The translations under genes and the position numbers were made by a program. A stretch of DNA of 64,000 nucleotides from Vibrio pomeroyi. Lineage in GTDB: Bacteria; Pseudomonadota; Gammaproteobacteria; Enterobacterales; Vibrionaceae. The notes beneath the pieces were generated by a model. The model searched no databases and had not been told where the DNA came from. It saw only the letters and a program-made list of their open reading frames with translations. Of this stretch, positions 38,994-48,873 are shown in pieces; the first letter of the stretch is position 1, and each line of letters opens with the position of its first letter. The DNA is taken from NCBI GenBank assembly GCA_041879425.1, contig CP090854.1, positions 2,480,001 through 2,544,000 on the forward strand, given 5' to 3'.

Positions 38994-40877
38994 TTAATCC
39001 AGTTTATTGTCGACGTCAAAAATCATCGACTGCATCGCTGGAATAACAATCTCTGCGGTACCGTTACAGATCAAAACACGTTCTATTTGACCAAGCAAAG
39101 CGACTACTTCACCTTGCTCTTGTCCAAGCATCCAGACAGGTAAAACTAGCGACTTTTCTTTGTTAGACAAGTTTAGTACAACTAAGGTCTTTTCCCTTCC
39201 AAGACAACGTGCAAACACTAAGGTTTCAGCATCACAATACAACTCTAAGTAAGCACCACTTTGTAAGCTTCTGCGTTCTGTTCGCAAACTTATCAACGCT
39301 TGATGGAATGAGAACCAATGGGATGTTTGCTCTGCTCCCCACGGAAAACATCTGCGATTATCCGGGTCTTGACCACCTTCTAAGCCCACCTCGGTTCCGT
39401 AGTACAAACACGGCGTCCCAACGTAAGTGAATAACAAAGTCAGAGCTAATTTCTGTTTCGCTTCGTCGCTATTGAGAAGCGTCAAGAGCCTTGCCGTATC
39501 GTGGCTATCCAATTGATTCAGTTGCGATAACTGATTCAACCATGGCACCTTAGCTCTTGCTTCTGCTAACCAATCAGAGAAAGTAAACATATCAATATTG
39601 ATTGGCTCATAAGCGATATCTTGCTTCGCCAATAACGCGCGCACAGGATGAGCAAAACCATAGTAGTTCATTGACCCGTCTTCTTGCTCTCCTTGTAACC
39701 ATTGGCTGGCCTCAAAGAAATGCTCTCCCAAGATATACGCCTCTGGGTTCTCGGCTTTAGCTGAGTCACGGAATGCCTTCACATAATGTGCATTGTTATA
39801 AGCCCCCTCACCTTCCCCTAGCATATGGATCACATCGAAACGCCAACCATCTATGTGGTAAGGCGCTTTCAGCCAATGTTTGATCACTGACTCTTCGGAT
39901 TGGTAGATATGGTCTCGAACCGCTTCGTTAGAGAAATTTAAAACAGGAAGCGATGAGATCCCTTTCCATCCTACGTACTGAGTCGAATCACTTGGTTTGA
40001 AGAAGTAGTAGTCATGATAAGGTGAATCAGAATGACCATAAGCCCCTTTCTCTGAGTTGAGATTTGAACTTGAACTTGAAATGTTGGTGTTTAGCCTATC
40101 AAACCAAGGGTGCTCTACCGATGTATGGTTGAATACGGCATCTAAGACAATTTTCATGTCACGAGCATGAATGTCGCTAGAGAGCGCCGCGAACTCTTCA
40201 TTCGTGCCAAAGTGTGGATCGACCTTATAGTAATCGGTCGTGTCATATTTATGATTACTCGGTGATTGGAAGATAGGGTTTAGGTACAAAGCGGTAATAC
40301 CTAGCTCTTGCAAGTAGTCTAGCTTGTTATGAATGCCCGCCAAGTCGCCACCAAAAAACTCAGCAGCACCGGTTCCATTGTGCCCTTCAACAGAATCACC
40401 CCACTCTTTAGCAACGACATCTAATGTGTTTTCTTTTAGGCGATATTCCCCGGCTTTAACACTGATACTCGGGTTACCATTGCAAAAGCGTTCTGGGAAG
40501 ATTTGGTAGAAGACCTGCTCCGAGACCCAAGATGGCGGGCGGTGATGGGCATTAAACTTGAAATGAAACTCACGGCTTGGAACACGACTATGTACACCCC
40601 TAGCATCAAGCCAGTGCTGTCCTTTCGAGTCGACTAACTTGAAGACATAATGAGTAATGTCTCTGTCTGAATTAACTGGAAAAGAGACTTGCCACTCCGT
40701 CAATCGACCTTCAGCACCAACTTTGATCATATCAAGCAGATACTCTTCGTTATCCGGCTCATGCCTCAACAGAACCCGATTCCAATCACTGCGGTCAGTC
40801 ATTAATTTAACGGTCAGAATGCCGTCTTTTTCGTGGAAGTAATCGGAGGTTTGCGCATGAAAGATAAATGGCTTCAT
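38994..40877 (-). CDS. malZ: Maltodextrin glucosidase, GH13 family
   Basis: MalZ removes glucose from the reducing end of maltodextrins in the cytoplasm. The 627-residue protein has an N-terminal beta-sandwich domain (about 1-115), the GH13 catalytic barrel with nucleophile Asp348 (GWRFD), acid/base Glu385 (LGEHF) and Asp460 (SHDT), and a C-terminal beta domain. No signal peptide is seen, so it acts inside the cell. The gene stands apart from other maltose genes in this window. A neopullulanase or cyclomaltodextrinase is the main alternative. Confidence 0.85.
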   Translation of the reverse strand: MKPFIFHAQTSDYFHEKDGILTVKLMTDRSDWNRVLLRHEPDNEEYLLDMIKVGAEGRLTEWQVSFPVNSDRDITHYVFKLVDSKGQHWLDARGVHSRVPSREFHFKFNAHHRPPSWVSEQVFYQIFPERFCNGNPSISVKAGEYRLKENTLDVVAKEWGDSVEGHNGTGAAEFFGGDLAGIHNKLDYLQELGITALYLNPIFQSPSNHKYDTTDYYKVDPHFGTNEEFAALSSDIHARDMKIVLDAVFNHTSVEHPWFDRLNTNISSSSSNLNSEKGAYGHSDSPYHDYYFFKPSDSTQYVGWKGISSLPVLNFSNEAVRDHIYQSEESVIKHWLKAPYHIDGWRFDVIHMLGEGEGAYNNAHYVKAFRDSAKAENPEAYILGEHFFEASQWLQGEQEDGSMNYYGFAHPVRALLAKQDIAYEPINIDMFTFSDWLAEARAKVPWLNQLSQLNQLDSHDTARLLTLLNSDEAKQKLALTLLFTYVGTPCLYYGTEVGLEGGQDPDNRRCFPWGAEQTSHWFSFHQALISLRTERRSLQSGAYLELYCDAETLVFARCLGREKTLVVLNLSNKEKSLVLPVWMLGQEQGEVVALLGQIERVLICNGTAEIVIPAMQSMIFDVDNKLD

Positions 40878-41067
40878 AGTGGTTCTCGAGCAATGTTTAA
40901 TTTGCTTAAGATATGAAATTTTTTGTTGGCGACAATCAGAAAAATATCGTCAGTCAAAGTAGATCACGCTTTGTAGACCCACTTTGTTTTCAGTAAGACG
41001 ATTTCTCTCAAAATGATCAAATGAATAGGCCTGTTACCAAGCGTAGATCGCGTTTGAAGTCGACCTA

Positions 41068-42033
41068 TTAACGACTGACTACCGCGCGGTCGATCACTGA
41101 TTGAGGCAATGTCACACCCAACTCACGAGCAGCTTCTAGATTCACCACCAGCTGTGAGCTTTGTGCGGTTTTAACGTTCAGTTTTCCAGGCTTTTGTCCA
41201 TTGAGAATAGCTGCTACATAATCCGCAGTTTGTACCCCAACGTCATAGTAATCTAAACCTAAACCTGCAATAGCGCCCTTTCCTACATAAGATGTAGCGC
41301 CTGCAACGACTGGCGTATCAGCTTGGTTAGCCGCGTTGATAAGACCTTCCATGCCGCTTGCAACAGTATTGTCCGTTAAGGCATAGATAACATCCGATTT
41401 CTTTGCCACTGATTCTGCTTTTGATTCCACATCGTCAATGGTGAGTGCTCTTTCTGTGTAAAGAGTAAAGCCAAAGTCTCGCGTCGCTTTCTTTAACAGT
41501 CCAACCAAGGCAACTGCATTTGCTTCTGCCGGGTTGTACACAACACCGATTGAGTTAGCTTCAGGAAGCAGCTCTTTGATTAATGACACATGCTGAGTGA
41601 TCGGAGATAAGTCAGAAAGCCCTGTGACATTACGCCCCGGCTTTTCTAATTGTTTGACGAGCCTAGCGCCGACAGGATCCGTAACCGCGGTAAACACGAT
41701 AGGAATCGAGCGAGTCGCCGACACTAAGGCTTGTGAGGTCGGTGTTGCGATACCGACCAATACATGAGGATTTTCACTGACGAGCTCTCTGGCAATTTTG
41801 GCAGCTTGCGCTGGATTCCCATCCGCCATTTCATAAGAAAACTCTAAGTTCTTACCGGGTTCATAACCTTTAGCTCTTAAACCTTCAAGAAGCCCTAAGC
41901 GTGTTGCATTTAGATCTGGATGATCTACAACTTGTGACACCGATACTTTGGCAATATTTGCTGCCACACCACTAGCCCATAGTAACAGGCAACCGCTTAA
42001 CGCAGCCGTTAATACTTTTCTTACAGACCTCAT
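41068..42033 (-). CDS. ABC transporter substrate-binding protein (TrpX/YtcQ-type), orphan
   Basis: The 321-residue protein has a signal peptide ending around VAANIA and the fold of the ABC-sub-bind family (Pfam PF04392), with motifs ISQ-like near the mature start, FTAVTDPVGARLV and VVYNPAEANAVALV. I chose the ATG at 42033 because GGGAG is about 8 bases upstream; the upstream ATGs only add a non-signal prefix. Related proteins bind tryptophan or other aromatic ligands, but no permease or ATPase gene is adjacent here, so the transporter partner and ligand are unknown. Confidence 0.82.
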   Translation of the reverse strand: MRSVRKVLTAALSGCLLLWASGVAANIAKVSVSQVVDHPDLNATRLGLLEGLRAKGYEPGKNLEFSYEMADGNPAQAAKIARELVSENPHVLVGIATPTSQALVSATRSIPIVFTAVTDPVGARLVKQLEKPGRNVTGLSDLSPITQHVSLIKELLPEANSIGVVYNPAEANAVALVGLLKKATRDFGFTLYTERALTIDDVESKAESVAKKSDVIYALTDNTVASGMEGLINAANQADTPVVAGATSYVGKGAIAGLGLDYYDVGVQTADYVAAILNGQKPGKLNVKTAQSSQLVVNLEAARELGVTLPQSVIDRAVVSR

Positions 42034-42350
42034 CAATACTCCCTTCATCAAGCGCTCGTTGTTATTGCTCGATCTAGAGAGATCACAACATTAAATTCAC
42101 TATTGATATTATTACCAGTAAGTTTTGATAACTTGAAGTGATATTTAACAAAAACACAACAAAGCTCGAATTATGCGTCAAAAGATTGGTTGGGTTTAAT
42201 CCCTAGGTAGGAAACGAAGTGAATAACAAGAGGCAAATGAAACGATCAACAAAGGTAAGATGAACGAAAAGTGTCACGAGGAACGAATCTGAGAACGTGC
42301 TATCAGCGATGTGTAGCCGTTCTCAAACGATAGGGAGAAGTGAGGTTTTC
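42034..42350. other. Intergenic region upstream of the orphan binding protein
   Basis: This 317-bp stretch must hold the promoter of the substrate-binding protein gene. I see no ORF or clear hairpin in it. Confidence 0.4.
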
Positions 42351-42803
42351 TTAGAACCAACGTTCCATTGAAGATTTGTCTAACTGACGGAATGCACGAT
42401 TCAGAATGATCGCCAACTCCTTATAACGAGGGCGTGGCTTCACTGGCTCTAACGCAAAACCCGTTTCAGTGATCTTCTCATGCAGCTCGCGGTACCACGA
42501 TACTAACGCTGGCGGAAGTTGTGTATTTGAGCGGTTACCTAACCACCACATGCCTTGAAGTGGCAAACTAATAGCAAACAAAGCCATAACCACGGCTTGT
42601 GGCATCGCTTGATAATTATTAAAGACCATTTGCGTAAGAACGCTGATAGCAGCTATCGCGGGCATCACCTTTACACCAAAGCGCGTCGCCTTAATGATGC
42701 GTTGCTCAGGGAAAATAGCGTTTAACTCTTTTCGAACAGGCCAGAGATCCATGTACTTTTGGCCATCTTTTAAACTGCTAGCTAAACCAACTCTATTGCT
42801 CAT
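42351..42803 (-). CDS. yfbV: UPF0208 membrane protein YfbV
   Basis: The 150-residue protein has the YfbV pattern: an N-terminal segment [29 protein letters not shown], two hydrophobic helices (about residues 47-66 and 70-88) and a C-terminal cytoplasmic part ending in [14 protein letters not shown]. In E. coli yfbV is divergent from ackA-pta and has been linked to Ter-region insulation or chromosome effects. The same divergent arrangement is seen here. Confidence 0.9.
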   Translation of the reverse strand: MSNRVGLASSLKDGQKYMDLWPVRKELNAIFPEQRIIKATRFGVKVMPAIAAISVLTQMVFNNYQAMPQAVVMALFAISLPLQGMWWLGNRSNTQLPPALVSWYRELHEKITETGFALEPVKPRPRYKELAIILNRAFRQLDKSSMERWF

Positions 42804-43146
42804 ATGAGTCTCCCATTAAAAAAAAGTTGAAATCATCAACTAAAAACACAAAAATTTGACGAAAAATAATATTCTTTCAAATTTTTTTGTTATATTTGCA
42901 CAATATCGCTATTATTTGCAGACCTCAATCTCATTGTTGCCCTTATTTACAATTTAAGCAACTTTGAGAAGACTTCTGCAAGGAATGCACAAGCCTCTTT
43001 TTTTGAAAAAGTGCGCTTTCACTTTATACGGAAATTAACGTTTTTTTGACCAAGGTTAGTACGCAAGCTACCGTGCTTCGTCTATTCTTGAGATTAATTT
43101 TCATCCTTAACTGATTTCGATCAGAAAAATTAACAGGTAGTCATTA
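42804..43146. other. yfbV-ackA divergent promoter region
   Basis: This 343-bp AT-rich region holds both promoters. A possible ackA promoter has TTGACC at 43046-43051 and TACCGT at 43069-43074 with 17 bp between. No ORF is supported. Confidence 0.4.
43111..43124. promoter_or_regulatory. FNR-like palindrome upstream of ackA
   Basis: CTGATTTCGATCAG is a perfect palindrome of the TGAT-N4-ATCA type seen in FNR/CRP-family sites. It lies 23 bp before the ackA start, downstream of the promoter-like hexamers, so it would act as a repressor site if used. The match may be chance. Confidence 0.35.
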
Positions 43147-44343
43147 ATGTCTAAGCTAGTTTTAGTTTTAAACTGTGGTAGTTCTTCTCTTAAATTCGCT
43201 GTGGTTGATGCAGAAACAGGTGCTGAGCACCTAACTGGTCTTGCTGAGTGTCTGGGTCTTCCAGAAGCTCGTATGAAGTGGAAACTTGATGGCAAGCACG
43301 AAGCACAACTAGGCGCGGGCGCAGCTCACGTAGAAGCACTATCTTTCATGGTAGAAACTATTCTTGCTTCTAAGCCTGAGCTTAAAGCTAACCTTGGCGC
43401 TATCGGTCACCGTATCGTACACGGTGGCGAGCAGTTCACTTCTTCTGCACTTATCACTGATGAAGTACTTAAGGGTATTCAAGACGCTGCGACTTTCGCA
43501 CCTCTTCACAACCCAGCTCACCTTATCGGTATCGAAGCGGCTCAACAGAACTTCCCAGGCCTTAAAAACGTTGCTGTATTTGACACTGCGTTCCACCAAA
43601 CAATGCCTTCTGAGTCTTACCTATACGCTCTACCGTACAACCTGTACAAAGAGCACGGCATCCGTCGTTACGGCATGCACGGTACTTCTCACCTATTCAT
43701 CACTCGTGAAGTTGCAGGCCTACTAAACAAGCCAGTTGAAGAAGTTAACATCATCAACTGTCACCTAGGTAACGGCGCTTCTGTATGTGCTATCAAGAAC
43801 GGTCAATCTGTAGATACTTCTATGGGTCTTACTCCTCTTGAAGGTCTTGTAATGGGTACTCGTTGTGGTGACCTAGATCCTGCGATCATCTTCCACCTAC
43901 ACGACGCTCTTGGTTACTCTGTTGAAGAAATCAACAACATGCTAACTAAAGAGTCTGGTCTTGCTGGTCTAACTGAAGTGACTTCTGACTGTCGTTTCGT
44001 TGAAGACAACTACGGTGAGAAAGAAGAAGCAACTCGTGCAATGGACGTGTTCTGTCACCGTCTAGCTAAGTACGTAGCTGGTTACACTGCAACTCTAGAA
44101 GGTCGTCTAGACGCAATCACTTTCACTGGCGGCATCGGCGAGAACTCTGGCCCAATCCGTGAAATGGTTCTTAACCGCCTAGGCATCTTCGGCATCGAAG
44201 TTGACGGTGAAGCTAACCTTAAAGCTCGTTTCGGCGGCGAAGGTACTATCACTACAGCTAACAGCCGTATCCCAGCAATGGTTATCTCTACTAACGAAGA
44301 GCTAGTAATTGCTGAAGACACTGCGAAACTAGCAGGTCTTTAA
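43147..44343 (+). CDS. ackA: Acetate kinase
   Basis: AckA makes ATP and acetate from acetyl phosphate. The 398-residue protein has the family N-terminus [12 protein letters not shown], the catalytic HRIVHGGE motif, and the ASKHA phosphate loop [17 protein letters not shown] precedes the ATG. Codon use is strongly biased, as for a highly expressed gene. It is followed by pta after two stacked hairpins. Confidence 0.97.
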   Translation: MSKLVLVLNCGSSSLKFAVVDAETGAEHLTGLAECLGLPEARMKWKLDGKHEAQLGAGAAHVEALSFMVETILASKPELKANLGAIGHRIVHGGEQFTSSALITDEVLKGIQDAATFAPLHNPAHLIGIEAAQQNFPGLKNVAVFDTAFHQTMPSESYLYALPYNLYKEHGIRRYGMHGTSHLFITREVAGLLNKPVEEVNIINCHLGNGASVCAIKNGQSVDTSMGLTPLEGLVMGTRCGDLDPAIIFHLHDALGYSVEEINNMLTKESGLAGLTEVTSDCRFVEDNYGEKEEATRAMDVFCHRLAKYVAGYTATLEGRLDAITFTGGIGENSGPIREMVLNRLGIFGIEVDGEANLKARFGGEGTITTANSRIPAMVISTNEELVIAEDTAKLAGL

Positions 44344-44352
44344 TTGATTTTC

Positions 44353-44385
44353 CTGACTAGCTTCACTCGAAGCTAGTCAGTTTTT
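44353..44385 (+). terminator. First hairpin between ackA and pta
   Basis: A 12-bp perfect stem (CTGACTAGCTTC / GAAGCTAGTCAG) with a 4-base loop is followed by TTTTT, just 10 bp after the ackA stop. This is a textbook intrinsic terminator within the operon. Confidence 0.8.
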
Positions 44386-44402
44386 CATATCAAGAAAATG
44401 GG

Positions 44403-44463
44403 GCTCAACTTCTATTCCTACCCCAATTTAAATATCGGTGGGAATAGCAGTTGAGCTTTTTTA
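44403..44463 (+). terminator. Second hairpin between ackA and pta
   Basis: GCTCAACT and CTATTCC pair with GGAATAG and AGTTGAGC around a loop, separated by a one-base mismatch, and are followed by six T. It ends only about 26 bp before the pta start, so it could attenuate pta or act as the 3' end of a small RNA. Confidence 0.75.
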
Positions 44464-44489
44464 TTTCCAATAGTCAAAGGTGTTCGTCA

Positions 44490-46655
44490 ATGTCACGTAC
44501 TATTATGCTTATCCCTACAAGCGCTGGTGTTGGTCTTACTAGTGTTAGCATGGGTGTTCTTCGCGCTATGGAGCGTAAGGGCGTAAGTGTTTCTTTCTAC
44601 AAGCCAATCGCTCAACCTCGCAGCGGTGGTGATCAACCCGATCTAACGTCTACTATTATCAGCGTAAACAGCGACATTAAGATTGGTGAGCCAATCGCAA
44701 TGACTAAAGCTGAAGCTTTGATCGGTAGCGAAAAAATGGACGTACTTCTTGAGTCTGTTGTTGAGCAATACAACAAGATCAACAAAGACGCAGAAGTAAC
44801 GCTAATCGAAGGTCTAGTACCTACTCGTAAGCACCCATTTGCTAACCAAGTAAACGCGGAAATCGCGAAGACACTTGGCGCGGAGATCGTATTCGTTGCG
44901 ACTCCTGGTACTGACAACCCTACGCAACTTAAAGAGCGTATCGAAGTAGCATGTTCTAACTTCGGCGGTACTAAGAACAAAAACATCAAAGGTGTAATCA
45001 TCAACAAGCTTAACGCTCCTGTTGATGAAGCTGGCCGTACTCGCCCTGACCTATCTGAAATCTTCGACGATGCAGATACAGCTCAGCAAGCGAACCTTGA
45101 AGTAATGCAAATCTTCAACTCTAGCCCTATCCGTGTTCTTGGCTGTGTGCCATGGAGCATCGACCTAATCGCAACTCGTGCGGTTGATATGGCTAAGCAC
45201 CTTAACGCTGAAATCATCAACGAAGGTGAAATCGCAACTCGTCGTATTAAGAGCATCACTTTCTGTGCACGTTCTCTACCACACATGATTGAGCACTTTA
45301 AGCCAGGTTCACTGCTAGTAACTTCTGCAGACCGTCCTGACGTTATCGTTGCTGCGGCTCTTGCTGCGAAAAACGGTGTTGAGATTGGCGCAATCCTGCT
45401 TACTGGCGGTTACGACATCCCAGAAAGCATTGCTAACCTATGTGCACCAGCATTCGCTTCAGGTCTACCGATCTTCAAAGCGCAAGGTAACACTTGGCAG
45501 ACGTCTCTAAACCTACAGAGCTTCAACCTAGAAGTTCCTGCAGACGATAAAGAACGTATTGAATTCGTTAACGATCACGTTGCAAGCCACATCGATGGCC
45601 CTTGGATTGACTCTCTATCTGAAGGCACTCAAGGCATCCGTCGCCTAAGCCCACCAGCATTCCGTTACCAGCTAACTGAATTCGCTCGTAAAGCGGCTAA
45701 GCGCATCGTTCTTCCTGAAGGCGATGAGCCACGTACAGTTAAAGCTGCGGCTATCTGTGCTGAGCGCGGTATCGCGACTTGTGTACTTCTAGGTAACCCA
45801 GAAGAAATCCGTCGTGTTGCTGCACAGCAAGGTGTTGAGCTTGGCGCTGGCGTTGAGATCATCGATTCTGCATCAGTTCGTGAAAACTACGTTGCTCGTC
45901 TAGTAGAACTTCGTGGCGCTAAAGGTATGACTGAAGTTGTAGCTCGTGAGAAGCTAGAAGATTCAGTATTCCTAGGTACTATGATGCTTGAAGCTGGTGA
46001 AGTTGACGGCCTAGTTTCTGGTGCTGTTCACACAACGGCGAACACTATCGTTCCTCCGTTCCAAATCATCAAGACTGCTCCTGATGCTTCTATCGTATCT
46101 TCAATCTTCTTCATGCTTCTGCCTGATCAAGTTCTTGTATACGGTGACTGTGCGATCAACCCAGATCCAACAGCTGAACAGCTTGCTGAAATCGCTATCC
46201 AATCTGCAGATTCTGCTGCGGCATTCGGTATCGACCCACGCGTTGCTATGATCTCTTACTCTACTGGTGAATCTGGTAAGGGTGCAGACGTAGATAAAGT
46301 ACGTGAAGCAACTAAGATTGCTCAAGAGAAACGTCCAGATCTAGTGATCGACGGTCCTCTACAGTACGACGCGGCTATCATGGAAAACGTTGCTGCTTCT
46401 AAAGCACCAAACTCTCCAGTAGCAGGTAAAGCGACTGTATTCGTATTCCCAGACCTAAACACTGGTAACACGACTTACAAAGCGGTACAGCGTTCAGCTG
46501 ACCTAGTATCTATCGGTCCAATGCTTCAAGGTATGCGCAAGCCAGTAAATGACTTGTCTCGTGGCGCTCTAGTAGACGATATCGTTTACACAGTAGCTCT
46601 AACGGCTATCCAAGCAGACCAAGCAGCTCAAGCTGAAGAAAAAGTAATTAACTAA
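44490..46655 (+). CDS. pta: Phosphate acetyltransferase
   Basis: Pta interconverts acetyl-CoA and acetyl phosphate. The 721-residue protein has the long enterobacterial architecture: an N-terminal BioD-like P-loop domain (about 1-220), a DRTGG domain (about 225-340) and the C-terminal catalytic PTA_PTB domain (about 385 onward). I chose the ATG at 44490 because AAAGGTG lies 10 bases upstream and the family starts [10 protein letters not shown]. Codon use is strongly biased, as in ackA. Confidence 0.96.
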   Translation: MSRTIMLIPTSAGVGLTSVSMGVLRAMERKGVSVSFYKPIAQPRSGGDQPDLTSTIISVNSDIKIGEPIAMTKAEALIGSEKMDVLLESVVEQYNKINKDAEVTLIEGLVPTRKHPFANQVNAEIAKTLGAEIVFVATPGTDNPTQLKERIEVACSNFGGTKNKNIKGVIINKLNAPVDEAGRTRPDLSEIFDDADTAQQANLEVMQIFNSSPIRVLGCVPWSIDLIATRAVDMAKHLNAEIINEGEIATRRIKSITFCARSLPHMIEHFKPGSLLVTSADRPDVIVAAALAAKNGVEIGAILLTGGYDIPESIANLCAPAFASGLPIFKAQGNTWQTSLNLQSFNLEVPADDKERIEFVNDHVASHIDGPWIDSLSEGTQGIRRLSPPAFRYQLTEFARKAAKRIVLPEGDEPRTVKAAAICAERGIATCVLLGNPEEIRRVAAQQGVELGAGVEIIDSASVRENYVARLVELRGAKGMTEVVAREKLEDSVFLGTMMLEAGEVDGLVSGAVHTTANTIVPPFQIIKTAPDASIVSSIFFMLLPDQVLVYGDCAINPDPTAEQLAEIAIQSADSAAAFGIDPRVAMISYSTGESGKGADVDKVREATKIAQEKRPDLVIDGPLQYDAAIMENVAASKAPNSPVAGKATVFVFPDLNTGNTTYKAVQRSADLVSIGPMLQGMRKPVNDLSRGALVDDIVYTVALTAIQADQAAQAEEKVIN

Positions 46656-46675
46656 TTTTTCTTTAGTAGAAAGCA

Positions 46676-46706
46676 AAAACCCTAGATGTATATCTAGGGT
46701 TTTTTT
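46676..46706. terminator. Bidirectional terminator between pta and yqjG
   Basis: The 12-bp stem AAAACCCTAGAT / ATCTAGGGTTTT ends in seven T on the plus strand and T residues on the minus strand, serving the convergent pta and yqjG. Confidence 0.88.
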
Positions 46707-46743
46707 ATGTCTGGAGCTAGAGCAAAGGAACTACTTGTCAAGC

Positions 46744-47682
46744 CTAGCCTCGGCCATGTGGCGATTCTAAATCTAACGCGGGTCCTTTAGGGACAACCTG
46801 AGTTGGATTAATGCCCGTGTGGCTGTAATAATAGTGACGTTTGATATGGTAAAAATCCGTCGTCTCTTTGATGCCTTCGATCTGGTACAGCTCTTTTAAG
46901 TAGCTCTGAATATGGACGTAGTCTGAAATTCGCTGCTTGTTACACTTGAAGTGACCTACATACACAGCATCGAATCGAACCAAAGTCGTAAACAACCGCC
47001 AATCCGCTTCTGTAATCTCGTTACCCGCCAGATAACGGTGTTCGCTAAGATGGGCATCCACTTTGTCTAACGCTTCAAATAACGCGTCATACGCTTCTTC
47101 ATAGGCCTCTTGTGTGGTCGCAAAGCCGGTGCGATAAACGCCGTTATTGATGTTCGGATAGATGTAGTCATTCCATTCATCAATCTTGCTCGCCAATTCC
47201 CATGGGTAGTAATCATCGGTGTTGCCTGTTAACTCATTAAATTCTGAATTGAACATGCGGATGATTTCAGACGACTCATTGCTCACGATGGTGTTGGTTT
47301 TCTTATCCCATAAAACAGGAACCGTGACTCGACCTGAATAGTCAGGTTTGGCTTGAGTGTAGATTTGGTGCATGCGAGTGTGACCGAACAGAGGCTCAGG
47401 CAAGCCCATTTGCCATCCTTCACTCATCATGTCAGGGCAAACCACCGTCACATCAATATGATCGGTCAGGTCTTTCAGTGCACGGAAGATCAGCGTGCGA
47501 TGCGCCCACGGACAAGCTAACGATACGTATAGGTGGTAACGACCACTTTCTGGCTCAAATTGCGCTCCGGCTTTATTTTCAACCCAGTTGCGAAAGCCCG
47601 CATCTTCACGAACGAACTTACCACCGCTTTCTTTGGTGTCGTACCACACATCGTGCCAAACACCTTCAACTAACTTGCCCAT
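46744..47682 (-). CDS. yqjG: Glutathionyl-hydroquinone reductase (YqjG-type GST)
   Basis: This omega-type glutathione transferase reduces glutathionyl-hydroquinones. The 312-residue protein has the Cys-containing motif SLACPWAHRTL with catalytic Cys57, the TIVSNESSEIIR glutathione-site segment, and an all-helical C-terminal domain. I chose the ATG at 47682 because AGAGG lies 8 bases upstream; the longer frame begins with a TTG. The length matches E. coli YqjG. Confidence 0.9.
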   Translation of the reverse strand: MGKLVEGVWHDVWYDTKESGGKFVREDAGFRNWVENKAGAQFEPESGRYHLYVSLACPWAHRTLIFRALKDLTDHIDVTVVCPDMMSEGWQMGLPEPLFGHTRMHQIYTQAKPDYSGRVTVPVLWDKKTNTIVSNESSEIIRMFNSEFNELTGNTDDYYPWELASKIDEWNDYIYPNINNGVYRTGFATTQEAYEEAYDALFEALDKVDAHLSEHRYLAGNEITEADWRLFTTLVRFDAVYVGHFKCNKQRISDYVHIQSYLKELYQIEGIKETTDFYHIKRHYYYSHTGINPTQVVPKGPALDLESPHGRG

Positions 47683-47723
47683 ATCCAAACCTCTGTGATG
47701 CTAACTTTTCTCTAGTATAAAAA

Positions 47724-47758
47724 AAGCCAACTTTTTCAAAACTAGAAGAAGTTGGCTT
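47724..47758 (-). terminator. Second hairpin between the opp operon and yqjG
   Basis: AAGCCAACTT and AAGTTGGCTT form a 10-bp stem followed by seven T on the minus strand. It lies downstream of the main opp terminator and upstream of yqjG, so it is a second barrier to read-through. Confidence 0.65.
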
Positions 47759-47811
47759 AGTTGTTCGAATATTTTGATGAAGCTTGTTGAGCGAACCAAT
47801 AAGCCTAAGAC

Positions 47812-47845
47812 AAAAAAAGCGCGACTCTAATAACTAGTCGCGCTT
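47812..47845 (-). terminator. opp operon terminator
   Basis: The 10-bp stem AAGCGCGACT / AGTCGCGCTT with a 9-base loop lies 36 bp past the oppF stop and is followed by T residues on the minus strand. Confidence 0.85.
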
Positions 47846-47880
47846 AAGCCTGTCACAGGCTGAACCGTTTTAAATAGGCT

Positions 47881-48873
47881 CTAGACTTGTACGTGCAAGC
47901 AAGATACTGCGTGAACGTCATCGCCTTGAATCGTTGGCTTAGTTTGCGCACACGCCTCTGTTGCTTGTGGGCAACGAGTACGGAACACACAACCAGATGG
48001 CGGATTGATTGGTGACGGTAGATCACCTTCCAACATCTGAATGGTTTTGCTGCGCTCTAAGCGTGGGTCTGGAATTGGAACTGCAGACATCAACGCTTTG
48101 GTGTACGGGTGCTTAGGATCAGAGAACAATGCATCTGATTCGCCAAGTTCCACCGCGTTGCCTAAGTACATCACCAACACGCGGTCAGAAATGTGTTTAA
48201 CAACCGACAAGTCGTGCGCGATGAATACCAAAGACAAACCTAACTCTTTTTGTAACTCCTTCAGAAGGTTAACTACTTGAGCTTGGATAGATACGTCCAA
48301 TGCTGAAACTGGCTCATCACAGATGATCATCTTAGGTTTTAAGATAAGAGCACGTGCGATACCGATACGCTGACACTGACCGCCTGAGAACTCATGCGGG
48401 TAACGGTTGATTACGTTTGGTAGTAGACCAACCTTTGCCATCATCTCTTTAACTCGGTCCTTCACTTCCTGTTTAGAAAGTTCTGGGTAAAAAGTTTCTA
48501 GAGGCTCAGCAATGATGTCGCCAACAGACATACGCGGGTTAAGCGATGCTAGTGGGTCTTGGAAGATCATCTGAATCTCTTTACGAGTTTCACGACGCTG
48601 CACTTCCTGCATTTTAGTCAGGTCTTGACCTAACCACATAACTTCGCCGTCTGTCGCTTCAACCAAACCAATGATTGCACGAGCAAATGTCGATTTACCA
48701 CAACCAGACTCACCTACTACACCTAGCGTTTCTCCTTCGTAAAGATGAATATCAACGCCATCAACAGCTTTCAGGTTTGACGGTTTTGCCCAAGGCCACG
48801 CTGATTTAGCTGCGATGCTAAAGTGAACTTTCAGGTCTTTAATATCTAATAATAACTGCTTATCTACACTCAT
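47881..48873 (-). CDS. oppF: Oligopeptide ABC transporter ATP-binding protein OppF
   Basis: OppF is one of two ATPases driving oligopeptide import. The 330-residue protein has Walker A GESGCGKST, the ABC signature FSGGQCQRIGIARAL, Walker B IICDEP and the C-terminal oligopeptide-ABC Cys motif (GCVFRTRCPQ). I chose the ATG at 48873 because it overlaps the oppD stop as ATGA; the longer frame begins with TTG. It is the last gene of the operon. Confidence 0.94.
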   Translation of the reverse strand: MSVDKQLLLDIKDLKVHFSIAAKSAWPWAKPSNLKAVDGVDIHLYEGETLGVVGESGCGKSTFARAIIGLVEATDGEVMWLGQDLTKMQEVQRRETRKEIQMIFQDPLASLNPRMSVGDIIAEPLETFYPELSKQEVKDRVKEMMAKVGLLPNVINRYPHEFSGGQCQRIGIARALILKPKMIICDEPVSALDVSIQAQVVNLLKELQKELGLSLVFIAHDLSVVKHISDRVLVMYLGNAVELGESDALFSDPKHPYTKALMSAVPIPDPRLERSKTIQMLEGDLPSPINPPSGCVFRTRCPQATEACAQTKPTIQGDDVHAVSCLHVQV

